This document shows, piece by piece, positions 17,146 to 25,514 of a DNA stretch of 35,894 nucleotides. The translations under genes and the position numbers were made by a program. Numbering within the stretch: the stretch's first letter is position 1; every line of letters starts with the position of its first letter. The notes beneath the pieces are model-generated. The model saw nothing but the letters and a program-made list of their open reading frames with translations, had not been told where the DNA came from and did no database searches. Source of the stretch: Bdellovibrionia bacterium (GTDB lineage: Bacteria; Bdellovibrionota; Bdellovibrionia; Bdellovibrionales; UBA1609); assembly GCA_030432925.1 (NCBI GenBank), contig JAUILT010000025.1, positions 1 to 35,894 on the forward strand, given 5' to 3'.

Positions 17146-17146
17146 A
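17112..17146 (+). promoter_or_regulatory. possible mutually exclusive hairpins at the rpmG ribosome binding site
   Basis: GGAGA (17112-17116) can pair with TCTCC (17120-17124). The same CTCC (17121-17124) can instead pair with GGAG (17134-17137), the ribosome binding site of rpmG, with TAGT (17117-17120) and ACTA (17143-17146) extending the second fold around a bulge. The two structures exclude each other, so one leaves the site free and the other hides it. Pairing is seen in the sequence; regulation is inference. Confidence 0.35.
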
Positions 17147-17328
17147 TGGCAAAGAAAAAGGGAAAAGTTCGTATTATTACATTGGAATGCACAGAAGCCC
17201 GTAAGCTGGGCAAGCCTCCATCTCGTTATACGACCAAAAAAAATACACAGACGCACCCTGAGCGACTGGAGAAGAAGAAGTACAACCCCCACCTCCGCAA
17301 ACACACGGTCCATAAAGAGATCAAATAG
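17146..17328 (+). CDS. rpmG: 50S ribosomal protein L33
   Basis: The 60-aa protein reads [19 protein letters not shown], then [14 protein letters not shown] and the conserved [17 protein letters not shown] end, all typical of L33. It is the C-minus form, with a single cysteine rather than the four zinc ligands of C-plus paralogs. The ATG 17146 start has GGAGG 7 bases upstream; the frame is open further upstream but that part ([11 protein letters not shown]) has no L33 character. It is monocistronic, convergent with the OmpR-type regulator gene. Confidence 0.95.
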   Translation: MAKKKGKVRIITLECTEARKLGKPPSRYTTKKNTQTHPERLEKKKYNPHLRKHTVHKEIK

Positions 17329-17343
17329 ATCATCTACAGCGTA

Positions 17344-18063
17344 TTAGCTCGCCTGCTGGTGAGCTTCCGGGAGGGACAAGCGGTACCCAACCCCATGTAC
17401 AGACTTAATAATCACTCCCAGCCCCTTCACTTTCTTCCGAAGAGCGGCTACATAGGTATCCACAGACCGAGCCATAACATGGGTATTTTTACCCCAAACC
17501 TGATTAAGAATTTGTTCTCGATTGAGAGCTTCACCCTGGTGACGAGCAAAAAAGTATAGGAGTTTATATTCTATAGGAGTCAGGTTCAGCTCACTCAAGA
17601 CTCCACCGTCATCCACAAAGACCGATTGGTTTTCAAAACTAAATACCAACCCCCCCACCCTATACTCTTTAGCAACAGGACTGTCAGGAGCTTTCATAAG
17701 TTTTGAATCCAAACGAGCACGCAGTTCTCTAGGGTCACACGGCTTTATCACGTAGTCATCTGCACCCAAGGAGAAACCTTTGATCTTACTATTCACATCA
17801 TCCAGAGAGGTCAAAAACACTATAGAAGATTTCTTATGTTTATTGTGAGAACGAATGGCTTCCACGAGGTCAAACCCAAGTCCATCACCCAACATTACAT
17901 CCAAGAGAAAAAGATCAAATGACTCATCGGCCAACTTTTGCAAGGCTTCCTGATAACTGGAAACCACTTCATATTGATAAAAGCCCCTCAGCGCCTTACT
18001 AATTACTAGTTGGTGGGCTGGCTCATCCTCCACCAATAACAGCCTTTTTTCCTTTAAATTCAT
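17344..18063 (-). CDS. OmpR/PhoB-family response regulator
   Basis: The receiver domain covers residues 1-118, with E12-D13, phosphoacceptor D55 (LFLLDVMLGDG), T85 and K107 (VIKPCDPREL). A winged-helix Trans_reg_C domain follows at about 140-237 (LTPIEYKLLYFFARHQG, NREQILNQVWG, RSVDTYVAALRKKV, IKSVHGVGYRL). The protein is 239 aa from ATG 18063, chosen because GGGAG lies 8 bases upstream; the frame runs on to GTG 18105 without a ribosome site. No kinase gene is adjacent, so it is an orphan in this window. A sigma-28-like sequence lies immediately upstream. Confidence 0.93.
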   Translation of the reverse strand: MNLKEKRLLLVEDEPAHQLVISKALRGFYQYEVVSSYQEALQKLADESFDLFLLDVMLGDGLGFDLVEAIRSHNKHKKSSIVFLTSLDDVNSKIKGFSLGADDYVIKPCDPRELRARLDSKLMKAPDSPVAKEYRVGGLVFSFENQSVFVDDGGVLSELNLTPIEYKLLYFFARHQGEALNREQILNQVWGKNTHVMARSVDTYVAALRKKVKGLGVIIKSVHGVGYRLSLPEAHQQAS

Positions 18064-18086
18064 AGGTTTTGCTCCCGATGATCGAT

Positions 18087-18114
18087 TTATCGGAGATTCA
18101 ATCACAGGTATTGA
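18087..18114 (-). promoter_or_regulatory. weak candidate sigma-28-like promoter of the orphan regulator
   Basis: On the minus strand, TCAA (18114-18111) is followed by 16 bases and TCCGATAA (18094-18087). The -10 octamer matches the sigma-28 consensus at 7 of 8, but spacing is one base longer than the usual 15. It overlaps a stem (CTCCGAT pairing with ATCGGGAG) that would cover the ribosome site if transcription begins further upstream. Confidence 0.28.
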
Positions 18115-18175
18115 ATAAAACTAAAGAATATCTTACTTTGAGACGCTCAGATTTTTTGAAGAATGGGACTTTGTC

Positions 18176-18613
18176 ATGACCGCTGAACATCGACATATGA
18201 AATGGGACAGGTGGGGCCTGCTCCTCTCTGGACTCTGCTTGATTCACTGCCTGGGCACTCCATTTTTACTGCTCCTTTTTCCTATGTTTCATAGCCTTCA
18301 AGGGTTCCACTCCAGTATTCACTGGATAGCTGCTTTTCTTCTTATTCCTATGGCAATCTATGCTGTGACCCAAGGCTACAGCCATCACCGCAAAAAAATT
18401 GTCCCCACCTTAGCAGGGCTCGGAGGAGTATTGGTGCTTCTAGGGGCCCTCGCCCCCTTAACCTTATCTCACCAGCACCTTCATGAGGCTCATTGGTTTA
18501 CAAAAGATATTATTATTTCCATGATGGGCAGTGTCTGTCTGTTGACCTGCCATGGCCTGAATATCTGGTTCTGTAGACAAAACAACGTTCAGCCTACCTG
18601 CCACAGTCATTAA
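18176..18613 (+). CDS. MerC-family membrane protein
   Basis: A 145-aa protein with about four TM helices. The first helix holds C21-LIH-C25 (LSGLCLIHCLGTPFLLL), the paired Cys motif of MerC mercury transporters, and the end of the protein is rich in possible metal ligands (HQHLHEAH, and CHSH at the C-terminus). The MerC family includes both Hg(II) uptake proteins of mer operons and unlinked proteins of unknown role. No merA, merT, merP or merR is in the window, so mercury resistance is not supported by context. The last base of the stop TAA overlaps the convergent gene's stop by 4 bases. Confidence 0.75.
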   Translation: MTAEHRHMKWDRWGLLLSGLCLIHCLGTPFLLLLFPMFHSLQGFHSSIHWIAAFLLIPMAIYAVTQGYSHHRKKIVPTLAGLGGVLVLLGALAPLTLSHQHLHEAHWFTKDIIISMMGSVCLLTCHGLNIWFCRQNNVQPTCHSH

Positions 18614-19338
18614 GGCCCACCCTCAACAGATATTCGAGCCTTTAAAGGCAAGTGATCAGAAAGTCCTACCCATATCTGTGAACTGACCCTTTCTAACGAC
18701 AGTAATTTTATATTTTTGGTAAAAATTCGATCTAATGAAAGCAAAGGAAAAAAGCTCGGGTAAGTCTTCAACTTATCTTCTCCTTGATTTTCAGCAATAT
18801 CAAAAAAGTTCATCAGATATGAGGTCAAACGCCCTGTCCAATCATTAAAATCCCCAGCAATAATTATAGGATCCTTTGCTTCAACCTTTTCATCAACAAA
18901 TTCCAAGAGATCCCTTACCTGTAAAAAACGGGCTTTTTCCCGCAAATTTAGATGAAGGCAAAATAAGTGCATAGGAGACTCTACACTCTCTATCTGTAAA
19001 CGAGAATACAAAATCCCTCGCCTCTCAAATCTGTTCTGGCTGATATCTCTATTTTCAAGTTTGTCCATTGGATACCTACTGAGTATGGCATTGCCATGGT
19101 GGGCTGATGTGTAAGCTGCATTTTTTCCGTAGGCAGAGTGAGGCCAGAGAGTGTCCGCCAAGTGCTCCAGTTGATTGCTATGCTCACCTTTTGGACAAAG
19201 TCCCCGCACCTCCTGAAGAAAAACCAGATCGGCATCAAGAGTTTCCAAATACTGCTTGATAAGACTCAATGTGTACTTTCGACCAAATAGAGAAAACCCC
19301 TTGTGTATATTATACGAAATAATATTCAGCTCTTTCAT
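18610..19338 (-). CDS. endonuclease/exonuclease/phosphatase-family hydrolase
   Basis: The 242-aa EEP-family protein has ISYNIHKG at residues 7-14, the metal-binding Glu in FLQEVRG, the internal NAILSRYPM, HLNL, the catalytic GDFNDW and the final LSDHLPLKA motif with the catalytic Asp-His pair. The set is complete. In E. coli, ybhP (same family) lies beside clsB; here a phospholipase D-family gene lies 14 bp upstream on the same strand, so the linkage is conserved. Substrate is unknown; a role in phospholipid or phosphoester metabolism with the neighbour is plausible. Confidence 0.9.
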   Translation of the reverse strand: MKELNIISYNIHKGFSLFGRKYTLSLIKQYLETLDADLVFLQEVRGLCPKGEHSNQLEHLADTLWPHSAYGKNAAYTSAHHGNAILSRYPMDKLENRDISQNRFERRGILYSRLQIESVESPMHLFCLHLNLREKARFLQVRDLLEFVDEKVEAKDPIIIAGDFNDWTGRLTSYLMNFFDIAENQGEDKLKTYPSFFPLLSLDRIFTKNIKLLSLERVSSQIWVGLSDHLPLKARISVEGGP

Positions 19339-19352
19339 ATTGATTCACCCAC

Positions 19353-20480
19353 TTATAAAAAAGTCCGAAAAATGTACAACAGGGTTCCCATTACTTTTTC
19401 AAATAAGGGCCTTTGATTGAGCTTATTCAATGTAACCCTATCTGATTTTTTAGAAAGGTCATTTACAAAGTTCTGAACTTGATCTTGTTTTTCTTTACCT
19501 CGCACCTGAACATTTAGCTCCATATCTAAATGAAGACTTCTCTGGTTCAGGTTGCAAGACCCCAAATGCACCCATGAATCAGCCATGACTATCTTAGCAT
19601 GCACCATCGGTTCGGCCTTGAAAACCTTGACCCCTGAATCCACCAAGGGATAAAGGTACTTGTCAGCTAGCCAATTCATAAACCGATGGTCTGGACTTTT
19701 AGAAAGAATTAAAGTTACTTCCACTCCTCGTTGACAAGCCTGTATGAGGGATTTCATCAACCACAAAGTGGGAACAAAATATGGAGTAACCAATGTGATA
19801 TGACTCTGCGCCTGTAAAAAAGCTTTTTTATGACGCCTTCTAAATAAGGCTCGGTGATTTCTTGTCTTCTGAAATAAAACTTCTTCAGCATCAGAGTCAC
19901 TGCCTATTTTCAAAACTGTTTTAAAAAAATCAGAATGAACTTCTCCTCTCTGCAAAATAAGGCTTTGTTTTTTTAACTGTAGATAAGTATCCAGAAGCAC
20001 ATAAACCACTTCTCGCTCACACATCACACCACACTCCACCCATTGAAAAGCAAAGTCATGAATATTCATGGAGCCCACAAATGCATAGTTCCCATCTACA
20101 ATGGCTAGTTTTTTATGATTTCTATGATTAATTCGAGACCAATACTTTAAAAACTTTCCCATTTTTGGAATCTGAGAAGCCAAAAATCTGGAAAATGGCC
20201 AAGGAATTGGGTTGAATATTTTGATCTCACCGTTCTTAAAGATGCAGGGAGGGCTGTCTCTCATTAACCACTGCCGACTTCCCACGCCATCGAGGTGGAG
20301 CATCACCTGAACGCCTCGATCGTCTGCATTTTTCAATGCCTCAAGAATTTTTTTACCAATTTTAGATTCAAAATCTAAAATGTAGTATTCTAAAATAATA
20401 AAATTTTGAGCATGATTGATTTTTTCGATGAGGCCTTCAAAAAAAGAGTTGGAGTCTCTGAAAAACCGGATGGTTGCCAA
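19353..20480 (-). CDS. clsB: cardiolipin synthase ClsB-like (phospholipase D family)
   Basis: The 375-aa protein has two HKD motifs: H122-x-K124-x4-D129 with GSMN after it, and H294-x-K296-x4-D301 with GSCN after it. These form the active site of bacterial cardiolipin synthases. Family features LEYYILDFE, IEK-type helix near the start and RSLHLDMELNVQV near the end fit ClsB/ClsA. It has no N-terminal TM helices, unlike ClsA, in keeping with ClsB. Start is TTG 20480, the only option because an in-frame TAA lies a few codons upstream and AAGAGGA is 7 bases before it. Functions with or beside the EEP gene downstream. Confidence 0.9.
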   Translation of the reverse strand: MATIRFFRDSNSFFEGLIEKINHAQNFIILEYYILDFESKIGKKILEALKNADDRGVQVMLHLDGVGSRQWLMRDSPPCIFKNGEIKIFNPIPWPFSRFLASQIPKMGKFLKYWSRINHRNHKKLAIVDGNYAFVGSMNIHDFAFQWVECGVMCEREVVYVLLDTYLQLKKQSLILQRGEVHSDFFKTVLKIGSDSDAEEVLFQKTRNHRALFRRRHKKAFLQAQSHITLVTPYFVPTLWLMKSLIQACQRGVEVTLILSKSPDHRFMNWLADKYLYPLVDSGVKVFKAEPMVHAKIVMADSWVHLGSCNLNQRSLHLDMELNVQVRGKEKQDQVQNFVNDLSKKSDRVTLNKLNQRPLFEKVMGTLLYIFRTFL

Positions 20481-20528
20481 GTCTGTGTCCTCTTAAGGTA
20501 AGTTTTGCACAAACCCCTGCTACTTCTA

Positions 20529-21545
20529 CTACTCTGTTTTTATTTGCTGATTTTTTCTATTTCGATCTTCTCTAGAAATAGTCATTGCCACCTGACCAGA
20601 AATATCTTGCAGACGATCAAACTTGTCTAAAGCCTTCCGAATATTGTTTTTTAACTCGATAGTAAGTACCGGCACTTTTTGATCATGCCACATATATCGC
20701 CCCAAACTGCCTGGGTAGGTTCCCAATGAAATCCAAGGTAAATTGGAAAAACTTGGAAAATTCAAACGAGGGCCATCAAAATCCAGAACTCCTAGTGGCG
20801 TATGAACAGAAATAATTAGATCTGGCTGGAAGTCTTTGATGTGATCCATGGAGCACTGGGTTTCTGGCTCGCTGGCAGCACTCGGCCCAGGATACCTTCT
20901 GGGGTCTGATTTCTTTTTGATTTTCCACCACTTCAAAGCCAACTCATTCCAATCCGCAGAGGGATAATTACGGTTAATATCTACACCAGCAGCATTCATT
21001 CGAGTTTTTTTATCATAACCATCAGGATTGAGCACAGGCACCACCCTCCACTCATTACGAGGGTTGATTCGAGAGAGTCTATTTGCCCAACTGCGAGCTA
21101 CAGAACCTGAAGCCAACTCATCACCGTGAGTCACAGCAAAGGTTAAAATACGCTCAGCATTTTTTTTAATGGACGGCCGGTCATAATGAATAATGGGCTG
21201 ACCATTACGTGAAACACAGGAGTCCAGAATCTGAACATCCTTACAGACATCATCTAATAAATTCCCGTCGTACTTTCCAGGAAAAGTCTTTAATTTTTCA
21301 AGACAGAAAGAGTGCAACTCCTTACGAGAAAAATCACTGCCTTTCTTGCTGCGCACCCTGGTTTTCACAGTTTCGTTAAGTCGATTGTCCTCAAACTCAC
21401 TGGCATCAGCAGCAGAGTCCGCTTTGGCCTTCACCATCTGATCACTGGCCCCTGGATCATGAATGGTTTTTACCGTACATCCTGCGTTCACAGAAAAAAC
21501 AATCACTAAAAATGTAAAACACCGGGTGAACAAAAATACTCTCAT
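20529..21545 (-). CDS. M14 zinc carboxypeptidase lipoprotein, MpaA-like
   Basis: A lipobox, VNAGC (acylation at C23), ends a signal peptide, so the 338-aa protein is probably anchored in a membrane and faces the periplasm or outside. The M14 fold is complete: zinc ligands H140 and E143 (THGDELASG) and H248 (SVHTP), substrate-binding R182, N191 and R192 (DINRNYP), and general base E297 (LTIELKN). It resembles the murein tripeptide amidase MpaA, which cuts the D-Glu-diaminopimelate bond. It lies on the same strand as clsB, 48 bp upstream, and follows prpC by 9 bp. The polar linker (24-75) is long for the family. Confidence 0.85.
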   Translation of the reverse strand: MRVFLFTRCFTFLVIVFSVNAGCTVKTIHDPGASDQMVKAKADSAADASEFEDNRLNETVKTRVRSKKGSDFSRKELHSFCLEKLKTFPGKYDGNLLDDVCKDVQILDSCVSRNGQPIIHYDRPSIKKNAERILTFAVTHGDELASGSVARSWANRLSRINPRNEWRVVPVLNPDGYDKKTRMNAAGVDINRNYPSADWNELALKWWKIKKKSDPRRYPGPSAASEPETQCSMDHIKDFQPDLIISVHTPLGVLDFDGPRLNFPSFSNLPWISLGTYPGSLGRYMWHDQKVPVLTIELKNNIRKALDKFDRLQDISGQVAMTISREDRNRKNQQIKTE

Positions 21546-21554
21546 CGTTGGTTG

Positions 21555-22685
21555 TTATCCGCGCTCAGCCAAAGGTTTGACAGTTCTTTCCCCTTGCCCA
21601 TTATAAGCACTTAATGGACGAATCAGACGATTGTTTTCAGCCTGCTCAATGATGTGAGCAGACCAGCCGGTGATTCGCGACATCACAAAAACGGGTGTGA
21701 AGAAATCAATTTCAAAACCCATCATATAATAGGCTGGCCCTGCTGGAAAGTCCAAGTTGGGATGAATATTTTTTTCTGCCACCATGATTTTTTCTAGACC
21801 ATCATACATCTGCATCCATTTGCTCTGCCCAGTTACATCCGCCATTTTTTGGGCATACTTCTTCATAGTAGGTACTCTGGAATCACCTTTTTTGTAAACA
21901 CGGTGTCCAAAACCCATGATCTTGCGCTTTTCCTTCAGAGCTGTCAGCATCCACTCTTCTGCTTTGGCAGGGTTGTCAATCTCTTTCATCATATGCATGA
22001 CCTGCTCATTGGCTCCACCATGCAAAGGCCCTTTCAAGGCACCAATCCCACCAACAACAGCAGAATAAATGTCAGACATAGTAGAGGTAATCACCCGAGT
22101 AGTGAAAGTTGAAGCATTAAAACTGTGCTCAGCATAAAGAATCAAAGACACATCAAAGGCTTTTACCACTTCAGGGGCTGGGACTTCACCAAAGCACATT
22201 TTAAAGAAGTTTTCTGAAAAGCCCAAAGAAGGGTCTGGATCAATAATGTCCTGACCTTTTTTAGTTCTGAAATCAGCAGCAATCATCGTGGGGATTTTAG
22301 CCAGAAGGTTTAGGGCTCTTTGCTTCTTTTCACCTGGCTCATTATCCCAGTGATTGGAGTCCTCAGCACCCAGGTAGCTCACCGCTGTGCGAATAGAGTC
22401 CATGGGGTGGCACTTTTTATTGAGAGAGGTGATCATACTTTTCAAGTTGGCTGAGATGGGGCGCAAACCTCTTTCGGCCTTGCTGAACTCCTCTAATTGA
22501 GTTTTGTTGGGCAAATCCCCGTTCCACAACAGATAAGTCACTTCTTCAAAATTACAATTTTCAGCCAAATCCTGAACCGGATATCCCCTGTAAACGAGAG
22601 AGTTAATTTCGGGCATCACCTTGGAAATGGTGGTTTCATCAACAACAACACCATCCAATCCTTTTTTCACATTCACTTCAGTCAT
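21555..22685 (-). CDS. prpC: 2-methylcitrate synthase
   Basis: The 376-aa citrate-synthase-family enzyme condenses propionyl-CoA and oxaloacetate. It shows GLDGVVVDETTIS near the start, YRGYPVQDLAE, the catalytic GPLHGGANEQVM and GFGHRVYKKGDSRVP motifs, and LDFPAGPAYYMMGF with the catalytic Asp. The short type II-like length and the position beside prpB and prpD support 2-methylcitrate synthase over citrate synthase, though dual activity is common. It is the third gene of prpD-prpB-prpC. Confidence 0.9.
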   Translation of the reverse strand: MTEVNVKKGLDGVVVDETTISKVMPEINSLVYRGYPVQDLAENCNFEEVTYLLWNGDLPNKTQLEEFSKAERGLRPISANLKSMITSLNKKCHPMDSIRTAVSYLGAEDSNHWDNEPGEKKQRALNLLAKIPTMIAADFRTKKGQDIIDPDPSLGFSENFFKMCFGEVPAPEVVKAFDVSLILYAEHSFNASTFTTRVITSTMSDIYSAVVGGIGALKGPLHGGANEQVMHMMKEIDNPAKAEEWMLTALKEKRKIMGFGHRVYKKGDSRVPTMKKYAQKMADVTGQSKWMQMYDGLEKIMVAEKNIHPNLDFPAGPAYYMMGFEIDFFTPVFVMSRITGWSAHIIEQAENNRLIRPLSAYNGQGERTVKPLAERG

Positions 22686-22700
22686 GTTTTGCTCTCCCTG

Positions 22701-23600
22701 TTACGATTTCAATGTAAAATTATAAATGCTTTGATCAAATTTATTGTAGTCTTCATAGCGGACAATCTCATACAGCCGTTTTCTGTGCTGCATGCGATCC
22801 AAGACTCCCTCCTGAGTTCCCTTTTCCTTGATCTCCCGAAAGGCATCCTCGACGGCCTTCATGGCCAACCTCAGACTGGTTACTGGGTAAATCACCAAGT
22901 TGAATCCCACGCTCTCCAAGGTCTTTACATCTAGCAATGGTGACTTTCCAAACTCAGTCATATTGGCCAGCATGGGAACATCCACGGCTTTCTTAAATTT
23001 TTCAAACTCCTCTGGCCCCTGAAGAGCCTCAGGAAAAATCATCTCTGCCCCGGCATCCACATAGGCCTTGGCTCGATCGATAGCCTTATCCAGCCCCTCA
23101 CTGGCCCGAGCATCCGTTCTGGCAATCAGTAGGAAGTTTCCATCACGCTTGGCGTTGGCAGCCGCCTTCACTTTACGGACCATTTCAGATACGTCCACAA
23201 TCTGCTTGTTGTCCAAATGTCCACAACGCTTGGGATTGACCTGGTCCTCAAGGTGACACCCTGATAACCCCAACTCCTCCAGTTCAATAATGGTGCGAGC
23301 TACGCTCATAGTCTCACCAAAGCCAGTGTCAATATCAATGATGGCGGGAAGATTGGTCACCCGAGCTACCTGACGCCCCCGACCACTCACTTCACTCAAA
23401 GTTGTCAGTCCAATGTCCGGCAGCCCCAGATCATTGGAGAGAACAGCTCCAGATATATACACTCCATCAAAACCAATATCCTCAATCAGCTGGGCCACAA
23501 TGGGAGCAAAGGCTCCAGGAAACTGCAAAAGCTTTCCGGAACTCAATGCTGTGCGAAGTTCTTTGCGTTTTTGTTCCGGCGCTTTGGTTTCCATTAACAT
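22701..23600 (-). CDS. prpB: methylisocitrate lyase
   Basis: PrpB cleaves 2-methylisocitrate to pyruvate and succinate. The 299-aa ICL/PEPM-family protein has the hallmark K-R-C-G-H motif at 124-128 (catalytic C126), DTGFGE for metal binding, and IARTDARA. The start ATG 23600 overlaps the last base of prpD's stop (TAATG), with AAAGGGA 7 bases upstream, so translation is coupled. Length is typical. A second in-frame ATG two codons later is possible. Confidence 0.94.
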   Translation of the reverse strand: MLMETKAPEQKRKELRTALSSGKLLQFPGAFAPIVAQLIEDIGFDGVYISGAVLSNDLGLPDIGLTTLSEVSGRGRQVARVTNLPAIIDIDTGFGETMSVARTIIELEELGLSGCHLEDQVNPKRCGHLDNKQIVDVSEMVRKVKAAANAKRDGNFLLIARTDARASEGLDKAIDRAKAYVDAGAEMIFPEALQGPEEFEKFKKAVDVPMLANMTEFGKSPLLDVKTLESVGFNLVIYPVTSLRLAMKAVEDAFREIKEKGTQEGVLDRMQHRKRLYEIVRYEDYNKFDQSIYNFTLKS

Positions 23601-25111
23601 TAAAAAATCCCTTTCGTGTCTCTTTCTGTCTGAATCATTTGATCCAAAGGCACCTGAACATTCAGTTCCATAATCTGAGCGGCTGTCAGGTTGGGCAGAT
23701 CCTGAACGAGGTCCAAAAAGCGGTTGCGTTCATCAACAGTGATAATATCTGCAGTCAATGTGTCAAATTTGTGAATGTAGTTCTCACGAACAAAAGGTCG
23801 GGCTCCTGCCGGGTGAGCATTGGCCACGGCAATTTCATCTTCCACCACACGACCATCATTCATAGTCACAACAACCTTGGCGCCAAAAGCCTTTTTATCT
23901 GGATCCGGATCATGGTAGCGCTCCGTCCATTTGGAGTCTTCAACAGTACTGATTTTGTGCCACAGGGCCACAGTGTCTGAGCGCTTAGCTCTTTCAGGCG
24001 CATAGCTCTTCACGTGGTGCCATTCACCATCCTGAAGGGCCACGGCAAAAATATACATAATGGAGTGATCCAGAGTTTCCCGGCTGGCATTAGGGTCCAT
24101 CTTTTGAGGGTCACCCGCTCCGGTACCAATCACGTAGTGAGTGTGGTGGGAGGTGTGAAGCACGACACTTTTGACTTCATCTAGAGGACCCACTTGATCT
24201 CTCAAACGAAACGCCAGATCAATCAAAGCCTGTGACTGATACTCAGCAGAGTGCTCCTTTGTGTAAGTCTCAAGAATGGCGCGCTTTTCTTCGCCAGCTT
24301 CGGGCAGTGGAACTTCATAGCGTCCATCTTTCCCGTCCAGCATATAGGCAATCACACTGTCTTCACCTTCATAGATGGGAGAAGGCGCTCCTTCACCACG
24401 CATGCAGCGATCTACGGCTTCGATCGCTAGCTTGCCTGCATGGGCCGGGGCATAGGCTTTCCAAGAAGAAATCTCTCCTTTTCGAGACTGCCGAGTGCTA
24501 AAGGAAACGTGAAGAGCCTGCTGAATGGATTGAAAAATTGTTTCTGTATCGAGACCCAGTAGAGTTCCTATACCTGCAGCCTGAGCCGGACACAGGTGGG
24601 CAATATGATCTTTTTTATGTTTGTGAAGACAGATGCCCTTCACTAGGTTCACATGAAGTTCATAACCCGTCACCAAGCCTTTTAATAATGACTGCCCATT
24701 TTTTTCTAGCTGTTGAGCTACCGCCAGAATAGGGGGAATATTGTCGCCCGGATGAGAATAGTCTGCCGCAAGATACGTATCGTGATAATCCAATTCACGA
24801 ACCGCAGTGCCGTTGGCCCAGGCCGCCCACTCAGCGTTAAATTTTTGGGAATTAGGCATACCAAAAATGGTGCTCCCCCGTCCATGGCCCGGATGAGCCA
24901 GAGCCATAGAGCGAGCGCTAGCAACGGGACGACGGTTCACTGAGGCGACAGCTACGGAGGCATTATCGATGATCCGGTTGATGATCATGTCCTCCACCTC
25001 TTTGGAGATGGCAACATCATCAGTGGCTACTTTAGCCATCTTCCACGCCAACTGCTCTTCACGGGGCAGGTTTTCTTTGGATGGATACACTCGGATCATA
25101 TGATTTTTCAC
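23600..25111 (-). CDS. prpD: 2-methylcitrate dehydratase
   Basis: The 503-aa MmgE/PrpD-family protein dehydrates 2-methylcitrate to 2-methyl-cis-aconitate. It shows the family features RMAGV-like blocks: [55 protein letters not shown], and the conserved [13 protein letters not shown] plus [16 protein letters not shown] segments. It starts at GTG 25111 with AAAGGAG 9 bases upstream; it is the first gene of the operon. No PrpR regulator gene is beside it. The set of three is enough for the methylcitrate cycle if an aconitase acts elsewhere. Confidence 0.95.
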   Translation of the reverse strand: MKNHMIRVYPSKENLPREEQLAWKMAKVATDDVAISKEVEDMIINRIIDNASVAVASVNRRPVASARSMALAHPGHGRGSTIFGMPNSQKFNAEWAAWANGTAVRELDYHDTYLAADYSHPGDNIPPILAVAQQLEKNGQSLLKGLVTGYELHVNLVKGICLHKHKKDHIAHLCPAQAAGIGTLLGLDTETIFQSIQQALHVSFSTRQSRKGEISSWKAYAPAHAGKLAIEAVDRCMRGEGAPSPIYEGEDSVIAYMLDGKDGRYEVPLPEAGEEKRAILETYTKEHSAEYQSQALIDLAFRLRDQVGPLDEVKSVVLHTSHHTHYVIGTGAGDPQKMDPNASRETLDHSIMYIFAVALQDGEWHHVKSYAPERAKRSDTVALWHKISTVEDSKWTERYHDPDPDKKAFGAKVVVTMNDGRVVEDEIAVANAHPAGARPFVRENYIHKFDTLTADIITVDERNRFLDLVQDLPNLTAAQIMELNVQVPLDQMIQTERDTKGIF

Positions 25112-25134
25112 GAACTCTGACTCCTTTAAAAGAG

Positions 25135-25293
25135 ATGATAATGGGACAAGCTAACTGTACCGGCATTCAGAGTCAACGCCTCGATAACGCTGAAGAAAAC
25201 CCCTCTGGCCAGGCCCTGCAAAGGGCAATGCGTCAAGGGTGCCCAAGCTTGGGGGCTGTGACACAACGGAGCCTCGTTAAGGAGGCCTCATGA
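25135..25293 (+). CDS. possible 52-aa small protein, coupled to the next small frame
   Basis: A short frame ([12 protein letters not shown]..., ending SLVKEAS) whose stop TGA 25291-25293 overlaps the ATG of a following 74-aa frame. No family and no strong ribosome site before its ATG (only AAAAGAG). It lies in the gap between prpD and the minus-strand lipoprotein gene. The only argument for it is the ATGA coupling to a frame with a perfect ribosome binding site. Confidence 0.25.
   Translation: MIMGQANCTGIQSQRLDNAEENPSGQALQRAMRQGCPSLGAVTQRSLVKEAS
25148..25176 (-). promoter_or_regulatory. candidate promoter of prpDBC
   Basis: On the minus strand TTGACT (25176-25171), 17 bases, TAGCTT (25153-25148). 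The -35 box matches 5 of 6 and the -10 box only 3 of 6. It would give a leader of about 30 bases before GTG 25111. It overlaps the small plus-strand frame at 25135. Confidence 0.32.
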
Positions 25294-25514
25294 AACAAAA
25301 GTTGAAAAATCTGCGACAGACGGCTCAAAGAGCCCGCCTCAACGCCATGAGGTATACTTTTTTTACTTTTCAAAAGCTCCTCGATCAAAATGCCCATCAG
25401 CACCGCGAGTCACACCTGACATATCTTTGTCAAAGGGAGCTTTTAACACAAGGCCTGGGTCCGTGGCTATCTTCAACCTATAGTCTGACACAAGAGGGTC
25501 TGAACTTGCGTTGA
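25290..25514 (+). CDS. possible 74-aa basic small protein with perfect Shine-Dalgarno
   Basis: TAAGGAGG (25278-25285), fully complementary to the 16S anti-Shine-Dalgarno, lies 4 bases before ATG 25290. The product is basic and helical ([20 protein letters not shown] at the start, followed by FFTFQKLLDQNAHQ). No family recognised. Its last two thirds overlap the 3' end of the minus-strand lipoprotein gene (25363-28062), so the coding signal there is constrained by that gene. It could be chance: the ribosome site is also part of a GCCTC/GAGGC hairpin. Confidence 0.3.
   Translation: MKQKLKNLRQTAQRARLNAMRYTFFTFQKLLDQNAHQHRESHLTYLCQRELLTQGLGPWLSSTYSLTQEGLNLR
25305..25334 (-). terminator. candidate terminator of the mosaic lipoprotein gene
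   Basis: On the minus strand GGCTC-TTT-GAGCC (25334-25322) is followed by TCTG-TCG-CAGA (25320-25310) and then five T (25309-25305). Two short stacked hairpins before a T-run, 29 bases after the stop at 25363. Each stem is short, so this is moderate evidence. Confidence 0.42.
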
